Source: a bacterium
GTDB taxonomy: Bacteria; UBP15; UBA6099; JAJRTR01
Assembly: GCA_024278215.1 (NCBI GenBank)
Contig: JAJRTR010000124.1
Span: 22,093-86,092, forward strand
Direction of reading: 5' to 3'
Length of the DNA: 64,000 nucleotides
In this document: positions 44,031 to 54,055 of the stretch, in pieces
Layout of the letters: every line of letters starts with the position of its first letter
Position numbering within the stretch: the first letter of the stretch is position 1
The notes under the pieces: generated by a model
Told to the model about the DNA's origin: nothing
The model's input: the letters and a program-made list of their open reading frames with translations, nothing else
Databases searched by the model: none
Program-made: the position numbers and the translations under genes

Positions 44031-44741
44031 ATGGTAAAAAGTGCCCTTATCTACGAGGGACGCGGGAAACAGATGTATCGCGCCGGCGGCAGCGCCGACA
44101 CGTGCATCGTCGAGTTCAACGACGGAGCAACGAGTTACGATGGCGACGAACGCCGCGAATTCGAAGAGAAAGGCACCCTTCGCAATCACATCACGACGAT
44201 TCTCATGGAAGTACTCGAGTCTGAAAATATCCCGACATTTTATCGACGGCCGGACGGCACAAGGGGCATGGAAGTGAGTGCCCTTAACTTGTTTCCGATT
44301 GAAGTTGTCTGCTACAACGCGGCATCGGGCAGCTTCATGCGCAGGCTCGGCCTCGCGGAGGGAGAAGTCCTGCCGTTTACGGTGGTCGAGTTTTTCTTCA
44401 GAGGCAGGGGGCCCTGCTCGCCGGCCCTGCGTGTAAGCGGCCTGAGAGAGATCACGACGATAACCGAAGGCGACGTGAAGACAATGCAGGCAAGGACGAT
44501 CATGGCAAACAAAACACTGAGGAAATTTCTCTATAACAAAGGGCTTGTACTCGCCGAAATGAGACTGGTATTCGGGAAGACCCTCGAGGGCGGTTTGCGC
44601 ATCGGCGACGAGATTTCACCCGACACATGCCGCCTCTGGCTGCGGGACGACCACGAAAAGATCGACAGGGGCCGTTTTCTGAAAGAACTCGGAACGGATG
44701 AAGAGGGATATCGCAAAGCGGCATCGCTGATCAGCAACTGA
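44031..44741 (+). CDS. purC: SAICAR synthetase (phosphoribosylaminoimidazole-succinocarboxamide synthase)
   Basis: IYEGRGKQMYR, DEISPDTCRLW, RGRFLKELG; gene context. Confidence 0.92.
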   Translation: MVKSALIYEGRGKQMYRAGGSADTCIVEFNDGATSYDGDERREFEEKGTLRNHITTILMEVLESENIPTFYRRPDGTRGMEVSALNLFPIEVVCYNAASGSFMRRLGLAEGEVLPFTVVEFFFRGRGPCSPALRVSGLREITTITEGDVKTMQARTIMANKTLRKFLYNKGLVLAEMRLVFGKTLEGGLRIGDEISPDTCRLWLRDDHEKIDRGRFLKELGTDEEGYRKAASLISN

Positions 44742-44755
44742 AAGGAATCGCTTAC

Positions 44756-46210
44756 ATGTGTCTCCACATAGATAAAGAACTTCCTGAGAAGTGGCATGAG
44801 GAATGCGGAGTGTTCGGCGTTGTCGCTCCCGGCTTCGAAGTTGCCAGGCTGACATATTTCGGGCTTTTCGCGCTCCAGCACAGGGGACAGGAAAGCGCGG
44901 GCATCGTTGTGCAGACGGATAAACACGTAACCTGCCACAAGGACATGGGGCTCGTCACCCAGGCATTCAACGAGAAGCTGCTCTCGATGATGCACGGCTA
45001 TGCCGCTATCGGCCACGTCCGATACTCGACAACCGGTTCGAGCATCGTGCGAAACGCGCAGCCGATCGAAGCGAAAGGGAAAAGACACATCTTCCTCGCA
45101 CACAACGGAAACCTCGTGAACTCGACAGCGTTGCGCAATAAATATGAAAACAAGGGCATCTCCTTTTCGTCGACAACAGACAGTGAGATCATGGCGGAGA
45201 TAATCGCCGACAGCGACACCGGCAATGTGGAAAAAGCAATTATCGAGTGCATGGAAGTCGCAAGGGGCGCGTTCAGCATGGTCATCATGGCCGAAGGCAG
45301 AATCTTCGCGCTGCGCGACCCCCACGGCATCAGGCCGCTGTGCCTGGGCAAACTCAACAACTCCGGCTGGGTAGTCGCTTCGGAGACCTGCGCCTTGGAT
45401 ATTGTCGGCGCGGACTTTTTCCGGGACGTGGCCCCGGGCGAACTCGTCGAGATTACAGCAACCGAGGTAAAAACCATTCACTGCGTGGAATCGCCACGAT
45501 GCGCCACGTGCATCTTCGAGTTCATTTATTTCGCGCGCCCCGACAGCTATCTGCTCGACAGGTGCCTCTACAGGGTGCGCGAAAGTATGGGGCAGATTCT
45601 CGCCCGCGAAGCACCAGCGGACGCGGATGTAGTGATCTCCGTGCCCGACTCGGGAACTCCCGCCGCCATCGGCTATGCAAAAGAGTCGGGAATCCCCTTC
45701 CAGGAAGGTCTAATCAAGAACAGGTACATCGGTCGCACTTTCATACAGCCCGACCAGCGCATCAGGGCCATGGGCATAAAAATGAAACTCAACCCGCTCC
45801 GGGATACAATCGAGGGGAAAAGAATCGTTATAGTCGACGACTCGATCGTCCGCGGCACCACCAGCTCGAAGATTATACAGTTGCTGCGCGACTCCGGCGC
45901 GAAGGAAGTGCACATGAGAGTGAGCTCGCCGCCGGTCAAGAACTCCTGTTTCTACGGCATCGACACAGCAACAGCCTCGGACCTGATCGCGAATTCGAGA
46001 ACCGTCGAACAGATAAGAGAGATCATCAAGCCGGATACACTCAAATATCTCAGCATCGACGGACTGGTGGAGGCAACGGGCCTGACACCCGATAATTTCT
46101 GCCTGGCCTGTTTCAACAACGATTATCCGATAAGCATACCCAGACAGCTCGACCTGACAAAAATGGCGCTCGAAAACCATGATGAGGTGGCCCTCGCGAA
46201 GGCCACATAA
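44756..46210 (+). CDS. purF: Amidophosphoribosyltransferase (FeS/propeptide type)
   Basis: ECGVFGV after short propeptide, ALQHRGQESAGI, RGTTSSKIIQLLRDSGAKEVHMRVSSPP, DNFCLACFNNDYP. Confidence 0.96.
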   Translation: MCLHIDKELPEKWHEECGVFGVVAPGFEVARLTYFGLFALQHRGQESAGIVVQTDKHVTCHKDMGLVTQAFNEKLLSMMHGYAAIGHVRYSTTGSSIVRNAQPIEAKGKRHIFLAHNGNLVNSTALRNKYENKGISFSSTTDSEIMAEIIADSDTGNVEKAIIECMEVARGAFSMVIMAEGRIFALRDPHGIRPLCLGKLNNSGWVVASETCALDIVGADFFRDVAPGELVEITATEVKTIHCVESPRCATCIFEFIYFARPDSYLLDRCLYRVRESMGQILAREAPADADVVISVPDSGTPAAIGYAKESGIPFQEGLIKNRYIGRTFIQPDQRIRAMGIKMKLNPLRDTIEGKRIVIVDDSIVRGTTSSKIIQLLRDSGAKEVHMRVSSPPVKNSCFYGIDTATASDLIANSRTVEQIREIIKPDTLKYLSIDGLVEATGLTPDNFCLACFNNDYPISIPRQLDLTKMALENHDEVALAKAT

Positions 46211-46238
46211 TCCGGATTCCTCACAAAGGATTCCGGAT
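46210..46238 (+). terminator. Stem-loop after purF (terminator-like, no T-tract)
   Basis: ATCCGGATTCCT-cacaa-AGGATTCCGGAT, one mismatch. Confidence 0.4.
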
Positions 46239-46319
46239 AATCATAAGAATTCTCATGGTTTTCAGCCTGCGTTGACAAATTATGGGGGATAATCGGGCCG
46301 TATGTCGACAAAACGCAAT

Positions 46320-46348
46320 TTGACTTGCCGAAACCAAAATGCTAATAT
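46320..46348 (+). promoter_or_regulatory. Sigma70-like promoter upstream of the first PilT-type gene
   Basis: TTGACT-N17-TAATAT. Confidence 0.4.
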
Positions 46349-46569
46349 CCATTCTGTTGATTATTTCCGACAACAGCCGTATTTTCAGAGCGGTTTCGAA
46401 ATAATCCTGAACTTGTGCGCTTCCGAAACCAGCACCGAATCTCACGGGGGCACAGCCGGGAAATAAAGAACAAATTCCGGTCATGCCACCGAGTTTTCAA
46501 TAATTATCGACACTTGCGCAAGTCCGGCCAATCCCTGTTAACAGGAAATCAATATATCACGGAAAAACT

Positions 46570-47925
46570 ATGGAACCCAACCAGAAGAAACCCCCGCAAC
46601 CACGACCGACAATGCAACAGGGTCCACCCCGACAACACCCTCAGCCCCAACCGCAGCGCCAGGGACAACCACACCCACCGGCACAACAGCGCCGCCCCCA
46701 GCCCGGAGCGCCGCCCCAGCAACAACCCGCCCCGCCGCAGCAGAACCGGCAACACCCGCCCCAACAACACCCGCACACCCAACCACAGCGCAGGATCATA
46801 AACAGACCCGACCAGAAAAAAGGCCCCATCGACAAGCCGCCGGTCACTCACAATAATCCTCGCGAACAACTCAACCTTCACCTTAAGTATATGTACGAAA
46901 GCGAAGGTTCCGACATACATTTCAAAGCAAACAGTCCGGCCTTCATCAGGGTGTACGGCAAGCTGCAACCCGTAGACCCAAACGCGAACCTGGCCCCCGA
47001 GACTATCGAAAAAATGGTTTTCTCGATAATGAATGAAAGACAGCGGAAGGGGTACAACGAAACAAACGAATGCGACATGTCCTACAGCCTGCCGGGGGTT
47101 TCACGCTTCAGGGTAAACATTTTCAGACAGAGCGGATTCACCGGCGCGGTCTTCAGGACCATACCGCTCAAGATACAGAAAATCAGGGAATTGAATCTGC
47201 CGATCATACTTGAGAAACTCGCCGACAGGCCCAAGGGACTCATTCTGGTCACAGGCCCCACGGGCTCTGGAAAATCGACAACACTCGCGGCGATGATCGA
47301 CCACATAAATGAAAGCCGCAACGAACACATCCTGACCATCGAAGACCCCATCGAGTTCCTGCACAGGGACAAGAAGTGCAGTGTCTGCCAGCGCGAAGTA
47401 GGAGAGGACACCGTATCATTCGCTCGCGCTCTTCGCTCCGCGCTTCGCGAAGACCCCGATGTGATCCTCGTCGGCGAACTGCGTAACCTCGAGACCATAT
47501 CACTCGCCATCACAGCCGCGGAAACCGGTCACCTCGTGTTCGCCACGCTCCACACAACCGGCGCGGTCCAGACCATCAACAGGATCATCGACGTGTTCCC
47601 ACCCCATCAGCAACAACAGATACGAATGCAGCTTTCCGTCACTCTCCAGAGCGTAATTTCCCAAACACTCATACCACTGTTAACCGGCAAAGGCCGGGCC
47701 GTGGGTATTGAGATCATGGTCATAAGCTCGGCCATCTCCAGCCTCATCCGTGAGAATAAAGTTCACATGATCTCCCAGATGATTCAGGCGGGGAAAGAAC
47801 AGGGGATGATAAGCCTCGACCAGAATCTGGCGGAACTCTATAAAAAACGCAAGATATCCTATGAAGACGCGCTCGCTAAATGCCAGGCGCCAAATGACTT
47901 CAAGAAAATCATTGAAAGAGGATAA
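46570..47925 (+). CDS. PilT/PilU-type ATPase with ~95-aa Pro/Gln-rich N-terminal extension
   Basis: LVTGPTGSGKSTTLAAMIDHIN, TIEDPIEFLHRDKKC, VILVGELRNLETISLAITAAETGHLVFATLHTT. Confidence 0.92.
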   Translation: MEPNQKKPPQPRPTMQQGPPRQHPQPQPQRQGQPHPPAQQRRPQPGAPPQQQPAPPQQNRQHPPQQHPHTQPQRRIINRPDQKKGPIDKPPVTHNNPREQLNLHLKYMYESEGSDIHFKANSPAFIRVYGKLQPVDPNANLAPETIEKMVFSIMNERQRKGYNETNECDMSYSLPGVSRFRVNIFRQSGFTGAVFRTIPLKIQKIRELNLPIILEKLADRPKGLILVTGPTGSGKSTTLAAMIDHINESRNEHILTIEDPIEFLHRDKKCSVCQREVGEDTVSFARALRSALREDPDVILVGELRNLETISLAITAAETGHLVFATLHTTGAVQTINRIIDVFPPHQQQQIRMQLSVTLQSVISQTLIPLLTGKGRAVGIEIMVISSAISSLIRENKVHMISQMIQAGKEQGMISLDQNLAELYKKRKISYEDALAKCQAPNDFKKIIERG

Positions 47926-47930
47926 CAACG

Positions 47931-49016
47931 GTGCATATCAGAGAACTGCTTGATGTCATGCTCAGCGCCGACGCCTCCGACCTCCATATAAAAGTCGGCA
48001 ATCACCCCATGCTCCGCATCGACGGCAGAATCGTGCCGCAGACCGACCTGGAACGCATCACTCCACAGGCCATGGACCAACTGACCGACAGCATGATGAA
48101 TGATGAACAAAAAATGATTTTCAAAAAAGAATTCGAGCATGACTTCGCATACGAATATGACGATAAAGCACGATTCCGTGTGAATGTATTCCACCAGCGC
48201 GGCACAAAAGCCGCCGTCCTGCGCATCATCCCAACCCGCATCCGCACGATGGAAGAACTCAACCTACCCGCTGTAATAAAAGACTTCTGCGACAGGCCTC
48301 GCGGACTGGTTCTCGTCACAGGCCCCACCGGCTCAGGCAAATCAACCACCCTGGCCACCATGATAGATTACATTAACTCCAAACGCCACGAACACATCAT
48401 CACCATCGAAGACCCCATCGAATTCGTTCATCACAACAGGAAAAGCCTCGTAAACCAGCGTCAGGTCGGCAACGACACCGACTCATTCTCCAACGCACTC
48501 AAAAGCGCACTCAGGCAGGACCCCGATGTTGTTCTTATCGGCGAGATGCGCGACCTCGAAACCATCAGCACCGCCATCACCACAGCGGAAACAGGCCACC
48601 TCGTGCTCGCCACTCTCCACACCACCGGCGCCGCACAAACCGTCGACCGCATCATCGACGTTTTCTCACCCGAGCAGCAAAACCAGATCCGCATGCAGGT
48701 CGCTTCCAACATCCAGGGCGTAGTCTCTCAGACACTGCTCCCTCGCGCTCAGGGCAGAGGCCGCATCGCCGCTTTCGAACTCCTTGTTCCCACACCCGCC
48801 ATCCGCAACCTCATCCGCGACGGCAAAACTCACCAACTTCCTTCCATCATGCAAACAAGCAAAAACACAGGCATGATAACCCTCGAACAATCACTCGCCG
48901 CTCTCGTGAAAAAACGGATTGTCACCAAAGAAGCCGCCTACGCCAAAGCCGTAGACCCCGAGCAGCTCGATGAACTCCTCGGCTTTAAAAAACCTCAGCA
49001 GAAAATCCCGCAATAG
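47931..49016 (+). CDS. pilT: Type IV pilus twitching motility ATPase PilT
   Basis: LVTGPTGSGKSTTLATMIDYIN, ITIEDPIEFVHHN, VVLIGEMRDLETISTAITTAETGHLVLATLHTTGA; GTG start. Confidence 0.93.
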   Translation: MHIRELLDVMLSADASDLHIKVGNHPMLRIDGRIVPQTDLERITPQAMDQLTDSMMNDEQKMIFKKEFEHDFAYEYDDKARFRVNVFHQRGTKAAVLRIIPTRIRTMEELNLPAVIKDFCDRPRGLVLVTGPTGSGKSTTLATMIDYINSKRHEHIITIEDPIEFVHHNRKSLVNQRQVGNDTDSFSNALKSALRQDPDVVLIGEMRDLETISTAITTAETGHLVLATLHTTGAAQTVDRIIDVFSPEQQNQIRMQVASNIQGVVSQTLLPRAQGRGRIAAFELLVPTPAIRNLIRDGKTHQLPSIMQTSKNTGMITLEQSLAALVKKRIVTKEAAYAKAVDPEQLDELLGFKKPQQKIPQ

Positions 49017-49100
49017 TTGTATGGAGTGTTCAGTCCATGCGTCCAGGGGCAGAGCCCCGGAATGTTGATAAAAACGGCGAATAGTTAATTGATCCTATAT

Positions 49101-51239
49101 TTACGAAACCCGCGTGCCCGGCGCAACATCGCCGGTCACTGTCAGCAACTGGAGGTCTTTCTTTCCGCCCGCCGCCAGCAACATACCCTGCGACTCCAGC
49201 CCCATAAGTTTTTTCGGCTCGAGATTGGCGACGACAATTATCGTCCGTCCCTTCAGGTCTTCAGGTTTGAACTGTTTTGCGATGCCCGCGATGATCTGCC
49301 GCTGCTCGAGGCCGATGTCCACCTTCAGTTTCAGCATTTTAAATGAACCTTCGATGTTTTCCGCCTCGAGTATTCTGCCGGCGCGAAGGTCCACTTTTGC
49401 GAAGTCGTCGAACTCGACAAATTTTTTTATTCCAGGTATCGACGACTGCTTCTTCTGTTTCTTCTTCGGCTGTTCCGCGCCGCCGCCTAGTTTTTTCTTC
49501 TCGCGCGCTATCTGCTTGTTGTCGATTTTCTTAAAGAGCGGTTCCGGCTCGGGCAGTCGAGCCCCATCCCGGAATGTATCCACCGCGGCTTCACACCATT
49601 TGCAATCCGCAACATTCCCCTCAAGCCCCAGCATCGCCCATACTCGCTGCGCGGTTTCAGGTATGAACGGGCAGGAAACGACCGCCATTGTTTTTATGAG
49701 TCTCAGGCATGTCCTGATGGTGTGTTCGCACTCGGCGCGGTCCTCCGTAAGCGCTTTCCACGGCGCGCGGCTGTCGAAATACTGGTTCCCTTCCCTCGCG
49801 AGTATCATCATCTCCTGCAATCCACGGCGAAACATGAACCGGTTCAGATACAGTTCTCCGATTGCCCCTGGTGCCGTCATGATCTTATTATGAATGCTGT
49901 TATCTACCCACTGTTCTTCTTTCCAATCCCGCTTGTATGATGGTACTTTGCCATCAAGTTTCGTGCTTATGAACTTCAGCGTTCTGTTGACGAGATTAGC
50001 GTAGATATTTGTCAACTCGCCGTTGTGCGCCTGCTGGAAACGGTCCCACTGAAACTCCGAGTCGGTGCTCTCGGGCATATCGGAACAGAGATAATACCGC
50101 AGTGAATCCGTCGGATATTTTTCGAGGAATTCCAGCGGCTCGATGTACCAGCCTTCGCTCTTGGAGAACTGCCTTCCTTCGAGATTTAGAAACGCGTTGC
50201 CCGCGATGAAATCCGGAAGGATATAGCCTTCGTCCACACCCTGGAGCATAATCGGGAATATCATCGCATGGAACGGGATATTGTCTTTGCCGATGAAATG
50301 TACAAGTTTGCAATCGGGGTTCTGCCAGTAGTCTTTCCACATATCCGGCGAATAGTTGCCGGGGTCCTCTTCACTTTTGCGGGCGAAATATTCAATGGTC
50401 GAAGATATGTAGCCGATAGGCGCGTCGAACCAGACGTAAAGCACTTTGCCGTCCTCCGTGTAAGGCTGCGGCAGTTTCACACCCCATTTCAGGTCGCGGG
50501 TGATGGCACGGCTTTCAAGCCCGCGTTTCAGGTAGCCCTGTATCTCGGACACAACCAGCTTCTTCCAGGGCAGTTCCGCCCTGCCCTGCATCTCATTAAG
50601 CCAGCCCTCGAGCCATTCGGCACGGTCTTCCAGCTTGAGAAACCAGTTTTTCGTCTTCCGCACCTCGGGCTTTTCGCCGTTGACCTTGCACTTCGGATCA
50701 ATCAGCTCGAGCGCGTCGAGCCACGCGCCGCAGCTTCCGCATTCGTCCCCGCGCGCCTTCTCATATCCACAGTGCGGGCATGTGCCTTCCACATATCTGT
50801 CCGCCAGGAACAGGTCCAGTTCCCTGCTGTACAACTGTTCCGTTTCCTTCTGCACGATAAGACCGTTTTCGACAAGCCTCTTGAAAAAATGCTGCGACAT
50901 ACTGTGGTTCGTCGGGTTCGACGTCTGCGAAAAGTTCGTGAAATCTATGTTCATCTTATTAAAAATGCTTTTGATGAGCGCATGGTTTATGCTTACATGT
51001 TCCTCCGGCGACCTGCCCGCGGCTTCGGCGGATATCGTTATGGCGACACCATGATCGTCTGTGCCGCACATATAGATAATGTCCGCGCCACACATCTTTT
51101 TAAAACGCACATAAATGTCCGCACCGAGGTACGCGCCCGCGATATGCCCGAAATGTATCGGACCGTTAGCATAGGGCAGCGCACTTGTGACCAGCACTTT
51201 TTCTCTTGTTTCTTTATCTGTTTCCGCCATTTTCTTCAT
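49101..51239 (-). CDS. metG: Methionyl-tRNA synthetase with C-terminal EMAPII-like tRNA-binding domain
   Basis: VTSALPYANGPIHFGHIAGAYLGADIYVR, CPHCGYEKARGDECGSCGAWLD, QFSKSEG, C-terminal VDLRAGRILEAENI. ORF begins at 51269; internal ATG at ~51239 (MKKMAETDKETREK) or 51230 may be the start. Confidence 0.93.
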   Translation of the reverse strand: MKKMAETDKETREKVLVTSALPYANGPIHFGHIAGAYLGADIYVRFKKMCGADIIYMCGTDDHGVAITISAEAAGRSPEEHVSINHALIKSIFNKMNIDFTNFSQTSNPTNHSMSQHFFKRLVENGLIVQKETEQLYSRELDLFLADRYVEGTCPHCGYEKARGDECGSCGAWLDALELIDPKCKVNGEKPEVRKTKNWFLKLEDRAEWLEGWLNEMQGRAELPWKKLVVSEIQGYLKRGLESRAITRDLKWGVKLPQPYTEDGKVLYVWFDAPIGYISSTIEYFARKSEEDPGNYSPDMWKDYWQNPDCKLVHFIGKDNIPFHAMIFPIMLQGVDEGYILPDFIAGNAFLNLEGRQFSKSEGWYIEPLEFLEKYPTDSLRYYLCSDMPESTDSEFQWDRFQQAHNGELTNIYANLVNRTLKFISTKLDGKVPSYKRDWKEEQWVDNSIHNKIMTAPGAIGELYLNRFMFRRGLQEMMILAREGNQYFDSRAPWKALTEDRAECEHTIRTCLRLIKTMAVVSCPFIPETAQRVWAMLGLEGNVADCKWCEAAVDTFRDGARLPEPEPLFKKIDNKQIAREKKKLGGGAEQPKKKQKKQSSIPGIKKFVEFDDFAKVDLRAGRILEAENIEGSFKMLKLKVDIGLEQRQIIAGIAKQFKPEDLKGRTIIVVANLEPKKLMGLESQGMLLAAGGKKDLQLLTVTGDVAPGTRVS

Positions 51240-51337
51240 CTCCGGAATCCCAATAATAATTCTTGTCATTGTAGCATCGCACCTGTTTTAATTCAAAGAA
51301 ACCGTCACCATGCGAACCGGCACGTTATAATGAAAAA

Positions 51338-51366
51338 TTGAACAAGGGAACGGCAGATGATATAAT
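51338..51366 (+). promoter_or_regulatory. Sigma70-like promoter upstream of the UDG gene
   Basis: TTGAAC-N17-TATAAT. Confidence 0.55.
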
Positions 51367-51448
51367 TTCTATCCGAATCAACTTTTTCGCGACATAGTTG
51401 TCTGAACTGGTTGATTAAAGAAACTTGAGAACGGGAAGGACCTGATAA

Positions 51449-52003
51449 TTGAGCGCATGGGACGATTTGAAAGAAGCGGTATGTAATTGCACAAAGTGCG
51501 GACTGAGCCAGACGCGCACAAATGCGGTATTCGGCGAGGGCGACCCGCGCGCGGACGTTCTATTCGTGGGCGAGGGGCCGGGCAAAGATGAAGACCTCCA
51601 GGGCCGTCCTTTCGTCGGCGCGGCCGGCAAAGTCCTCACAAAGATGCTCGACGAAATAGGCTTGAAAAGGGAAGACGTTTTCATCGGCAACATCATAAAA
51701 TGCAGGCCACCCAAGAACCGCGACCCAAGACCGGATGAAATAGAGGCTTGCAAACAGTATCTTTTCGCGCAGATCGCACAGATCGAACCGAAAGTCATCT
51801 GCACCCTTGGCCGCCATTCGTTGCACACGCTGGTCAAACCCGACATTTCCATTTCGCGCGAACACGGCAAACCGATCCGCTGGGAAGGCATGTTGTATCT
51901 GCCCATGTACCACCCCGCCGCATCGCTCTACAGGGGCCAGATCATGGACTACCTGCGCTTCGACTTCCAGCAGCTTCGCGACCTTCTCGACCGGGGCGTT
52001 TGA
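51449..52003 (+). CDS. Family 4 uracil-DNA glycosylase
   Basis: CNCTKCGL, VLFVGEGPGKDEDLQGRPFVGAAGKVL, NIIKCRPPKNRDP, YHPAASLYR; TTG start. Confidence 0.92.
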   Translation: MSAWDDLKEAVCNCTKCGLSQTRTNAVFGEGDPRADVLFVGEGPGKDEDLQGRPFVGAAGKVLTKMLDEIGLKREDVFIGNIIKCRPPKNRDPRPDEIEACKQYLFAQIAQIEPKVICTLGRHSLHTLVKPDISISREHGKPIRWEGMLYLPMYHPAASLYRGQIMDYLRFDFQQLRDLLDRGV

Positions 52004-52022
52004 GCCGGAAAGGAACTTTATT

Positions 52023-52322
52023 TTGGGACTGGGCTTCATCGGATTCGTAAATAGTGCTTTCAACATATACAGCTTCCTGCTGCTTGCCAGGATATTACTC
52101 TCGTGGATACCGGTCGACAGGACCAACCCGCTTGTCGAGCTTCTTTGCAGAGTCACCGATCCCGTACTCAATCCATGCCGCGACCTGCTCTTTTCTTTCC
52201 TGAGACTTATCGGGGTGGACATGAGCCGCTTCCCGATAGATTTTTCGCCGCTCCTGGCATACTTTGCCATTGATCTCGTGAGAAGAGCTGTAGTCACTTT
52301 GATACTGATACTGATCGGGTAG
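52023..52322 (+). CDS. YggT family membrane protein
   Basis: FIYSFLLLARILLSWIPVDRTNPLVELLCRVTDPVLNPCRDLL-like YggT sequence; start uncertain (TTG 52023). Confidence 0.8.
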   Translation: MGLGFIGFVNSAFNIYSFLLLARILLSWIPVDRTNPLVELLCRVTDPVLNPCRDLLFSFLRLIGVDMSRFPIDFSPLLAYFAIDLVRRAVVTLILILIG

Positions 52323-52402
52323 TCCCCGCATTTCACATACTGCCAGGCAACAAAGCGGCCCGGACACGGAAATTATTATAAAAAGTTTTCCCGGAGACCA
52401 TG

Positions 52403-52870
52403 ATGGCTTTGACACCGCTGGAAATAAGGAATAAGTCCTTTAAAAAAGGGCTTCGTGGCATTAACACCGAAGAAGTCCAGTATTTCCTCGAACAGGTTGC
52501 CGACGAGATGGAGCAGCTCCTGCATGAAAAATCATTGTTGCAGCAGGAGACGGAATCTCTCAAAGACAAACTCGCCGAATACGTCAACCGTGAGGACAAC
52601 ATTCAGAAAACCCTGCTGCTTGCACAGCAATCATCCGAAGAAGCCATCCTCAATGCACGCAAGGAGGCCGACCTTATCGTCGAAGAAGCCCGAAACCAGG
52701 CCAAGCGCATCGAAGACGAATTCGCAGATGTCAAAGCGGCAAAAAAATTATTCATCATGGAGTTTGAAGCTGTAGTGGAAACTTTCAGAAGACAGGTGCG
52801 GGAATTACGGGGCGAAACAGAAGAAGACGAGGAACCGGACCCTGAAGATGACGAGCGGCCTGCCGATTGA
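52403..52870 (+). CDS. DivIVA domain-containing protein
   Basis: MALTPLEIRNKSFKKGLRGINTEEVQYFLEQVADEMEQL followed by coiled coil. Confidence 0.9.
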   Translation: MALTPLEIRNKSFKKGLRGINTEEVQYFLEQVADEMEQLLHEKSLLQQETESLKDKLAEYVNREDNIQKTLLLAQQSSEEAILNARKEADLIVEEARNQAKRIEDEFADVKAAKKLFIMEFEAVVETFRRQVRELRGETEEDEEPDPEDDERPAD

Positions 52871-53150
52871 AGAAACCTCCGACGGGGTGATCATCAACAC
52901 AAAGGTCAAACCCGGCGCCGGCAAAAGCCGTGTGAAAGGTGTTACCGGCGGCATTCTCTCAATTGATGTAAAAGCGCAACCCGAAGGCGGCAGGGCAAAC
53001 AGGGAAGTTGAAAAACTTGTTGCAAAAACAGCCGGATTGCCGAAAGATAGTGTTAAAATAACATCAGGGAAAAAATCACGGCGCAAACGTATAAGACTAA
53101 CGGGGATAACAAAAGCTGAACTGGAGGACCGTTTGGCAAATTACTTCTGA
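52848..53150 (+). CDS. DUF167 (YggU) family protein
   Basis: VKPGAGKSRVKGV...LSIDVKAQPEGGRANREVEKLVAKTAGLPKDSVKITSGKKSRRKRI. Confidence 0.88.
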   Translation: MTSGLPIEETSDGVIINTKVKPGAGKSRVKGVTGGILSIDVKAQPEGGRANREVEKLVAKTAGLPKDSVKITSGKKSRRKRIRLTGITKAELEDRLANYF

Positions 53151-53165
53151 AAAACAAACAGGCCG

Positions 53166-53717
53166 ATGAAACCAGGGAGAACCATGACAGACAAAGAAAC
53201 CAGACCGGAAGAATGCACAGCCTGCGGCGGCAGGCTCGTCGATTATGACGATTACGTGTTGAAACACTCGGTGCGCCGCGCTGTTGCAGGCGGAGTCGTT
53301 GCGGCAGTGATATGCGGTATTTGGGCACCGTTGTTTTTCATTGTTCGCCTGATAGCCGGTGGAGCGATTGGAGATGTGGGTGGAAGCATTCTTGCCGTGC
53401 TGCTTCTGAAGAAGATCATCGCGGGAGTTATCATCGGCATACTGATAGGAGCCGCCATGGGGATTGGCCGCAACGACATAAGTATGCTTCTCTCGGCCAT
53501 TATCGGATCGCTGGGCGGCTTTTTCATAGCCGCGGCGGACGCTATGCCGCTCCTCTCGGACGCGGCCCACAGGATAGATGTGGTTCTTGTCTCAATAATC
53601 GCGGGAATCCTGTGCGTGTTGACTGTATGGATAGCAGAAGGGTATGTTAAAAACAGGTTCGGGGAATGGGTCGGACCACCCCCCAGCCGGGGAAATCCGG
53701 ACGCAAGCGGGGGGTAA
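53166..53717 (+). CDS. Multi-pass membrane protein with N-terminal CxxC, unknown function
   Basis: ECTACGGRLVDYDD followed by Gly-rich TM segments. Confidence 0.6.
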   Translation: MKPGRTMTDKETRPEECTACGGRLVDYDDYVLKHSVRRAVAGGVVAAVICGIWAPLFFIVRLIAGGAIGDVGGSILAVLLLKKIIAGVIIGILIGAAMGIGRNDISMLLSAIIGSLGGFFIAAADAMPLLSDAAHRIDVVLVSIIAGILCVLTVWIAEGYVKNRFGEWVGPPPSRGNPDASGG

Positions 53718-53725
53718 TCTTAATC

Positions 53726-53920
53726 TCAGATAGCTTTTTGAACCTTGTTGGAACGAAGACAGCGGGTGCAAACCTTCATTTTCTTTTTCGAGCCGTTTGG
53801 CTGCAACGCTCTTACTGTCTGAAGGTTGGGCTGCCATCTGCGCCTGGTTTTCTTGTGCGAATGGCTGACATTATTTCCCGCAACCGGACCTTTGCCGCAT
53901 ATATCACATTTGTTCGACAT
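53726..53920 (-). CDS. rpmB: 50S ribosomal protein L28
   Basis: [38 protein letters not shown]. Confidence 0.96.
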   Translation of the reverse strand: MSNKCDICGKGPVAGNNVSHSHKKTRRRWQPNLQTVRALQPNGSKKKMKVCTRCLRSNKVQKAI

Positions 53921-53967
53921 AACTTACCTCCCATTCCGCGCAATGAAGCACGGAGACACAAACACAT

Positions 53968-53996
53968 AATTTAGTTTTTTTAGCGCAAACTGTCAA
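53968..53996 (-). promoter_or_regulatory. Sigma70-like promoter for rpmB
   Basis: Reverse strand TTGACA-N17-TAAATT. Confidence 0.5.
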
Positions 53997-54055
53997 TATT
54001 ATACACATTTTTCTGGAAGCACAACATTTTAAAGGCAAACGAGACAGAACCCGGA

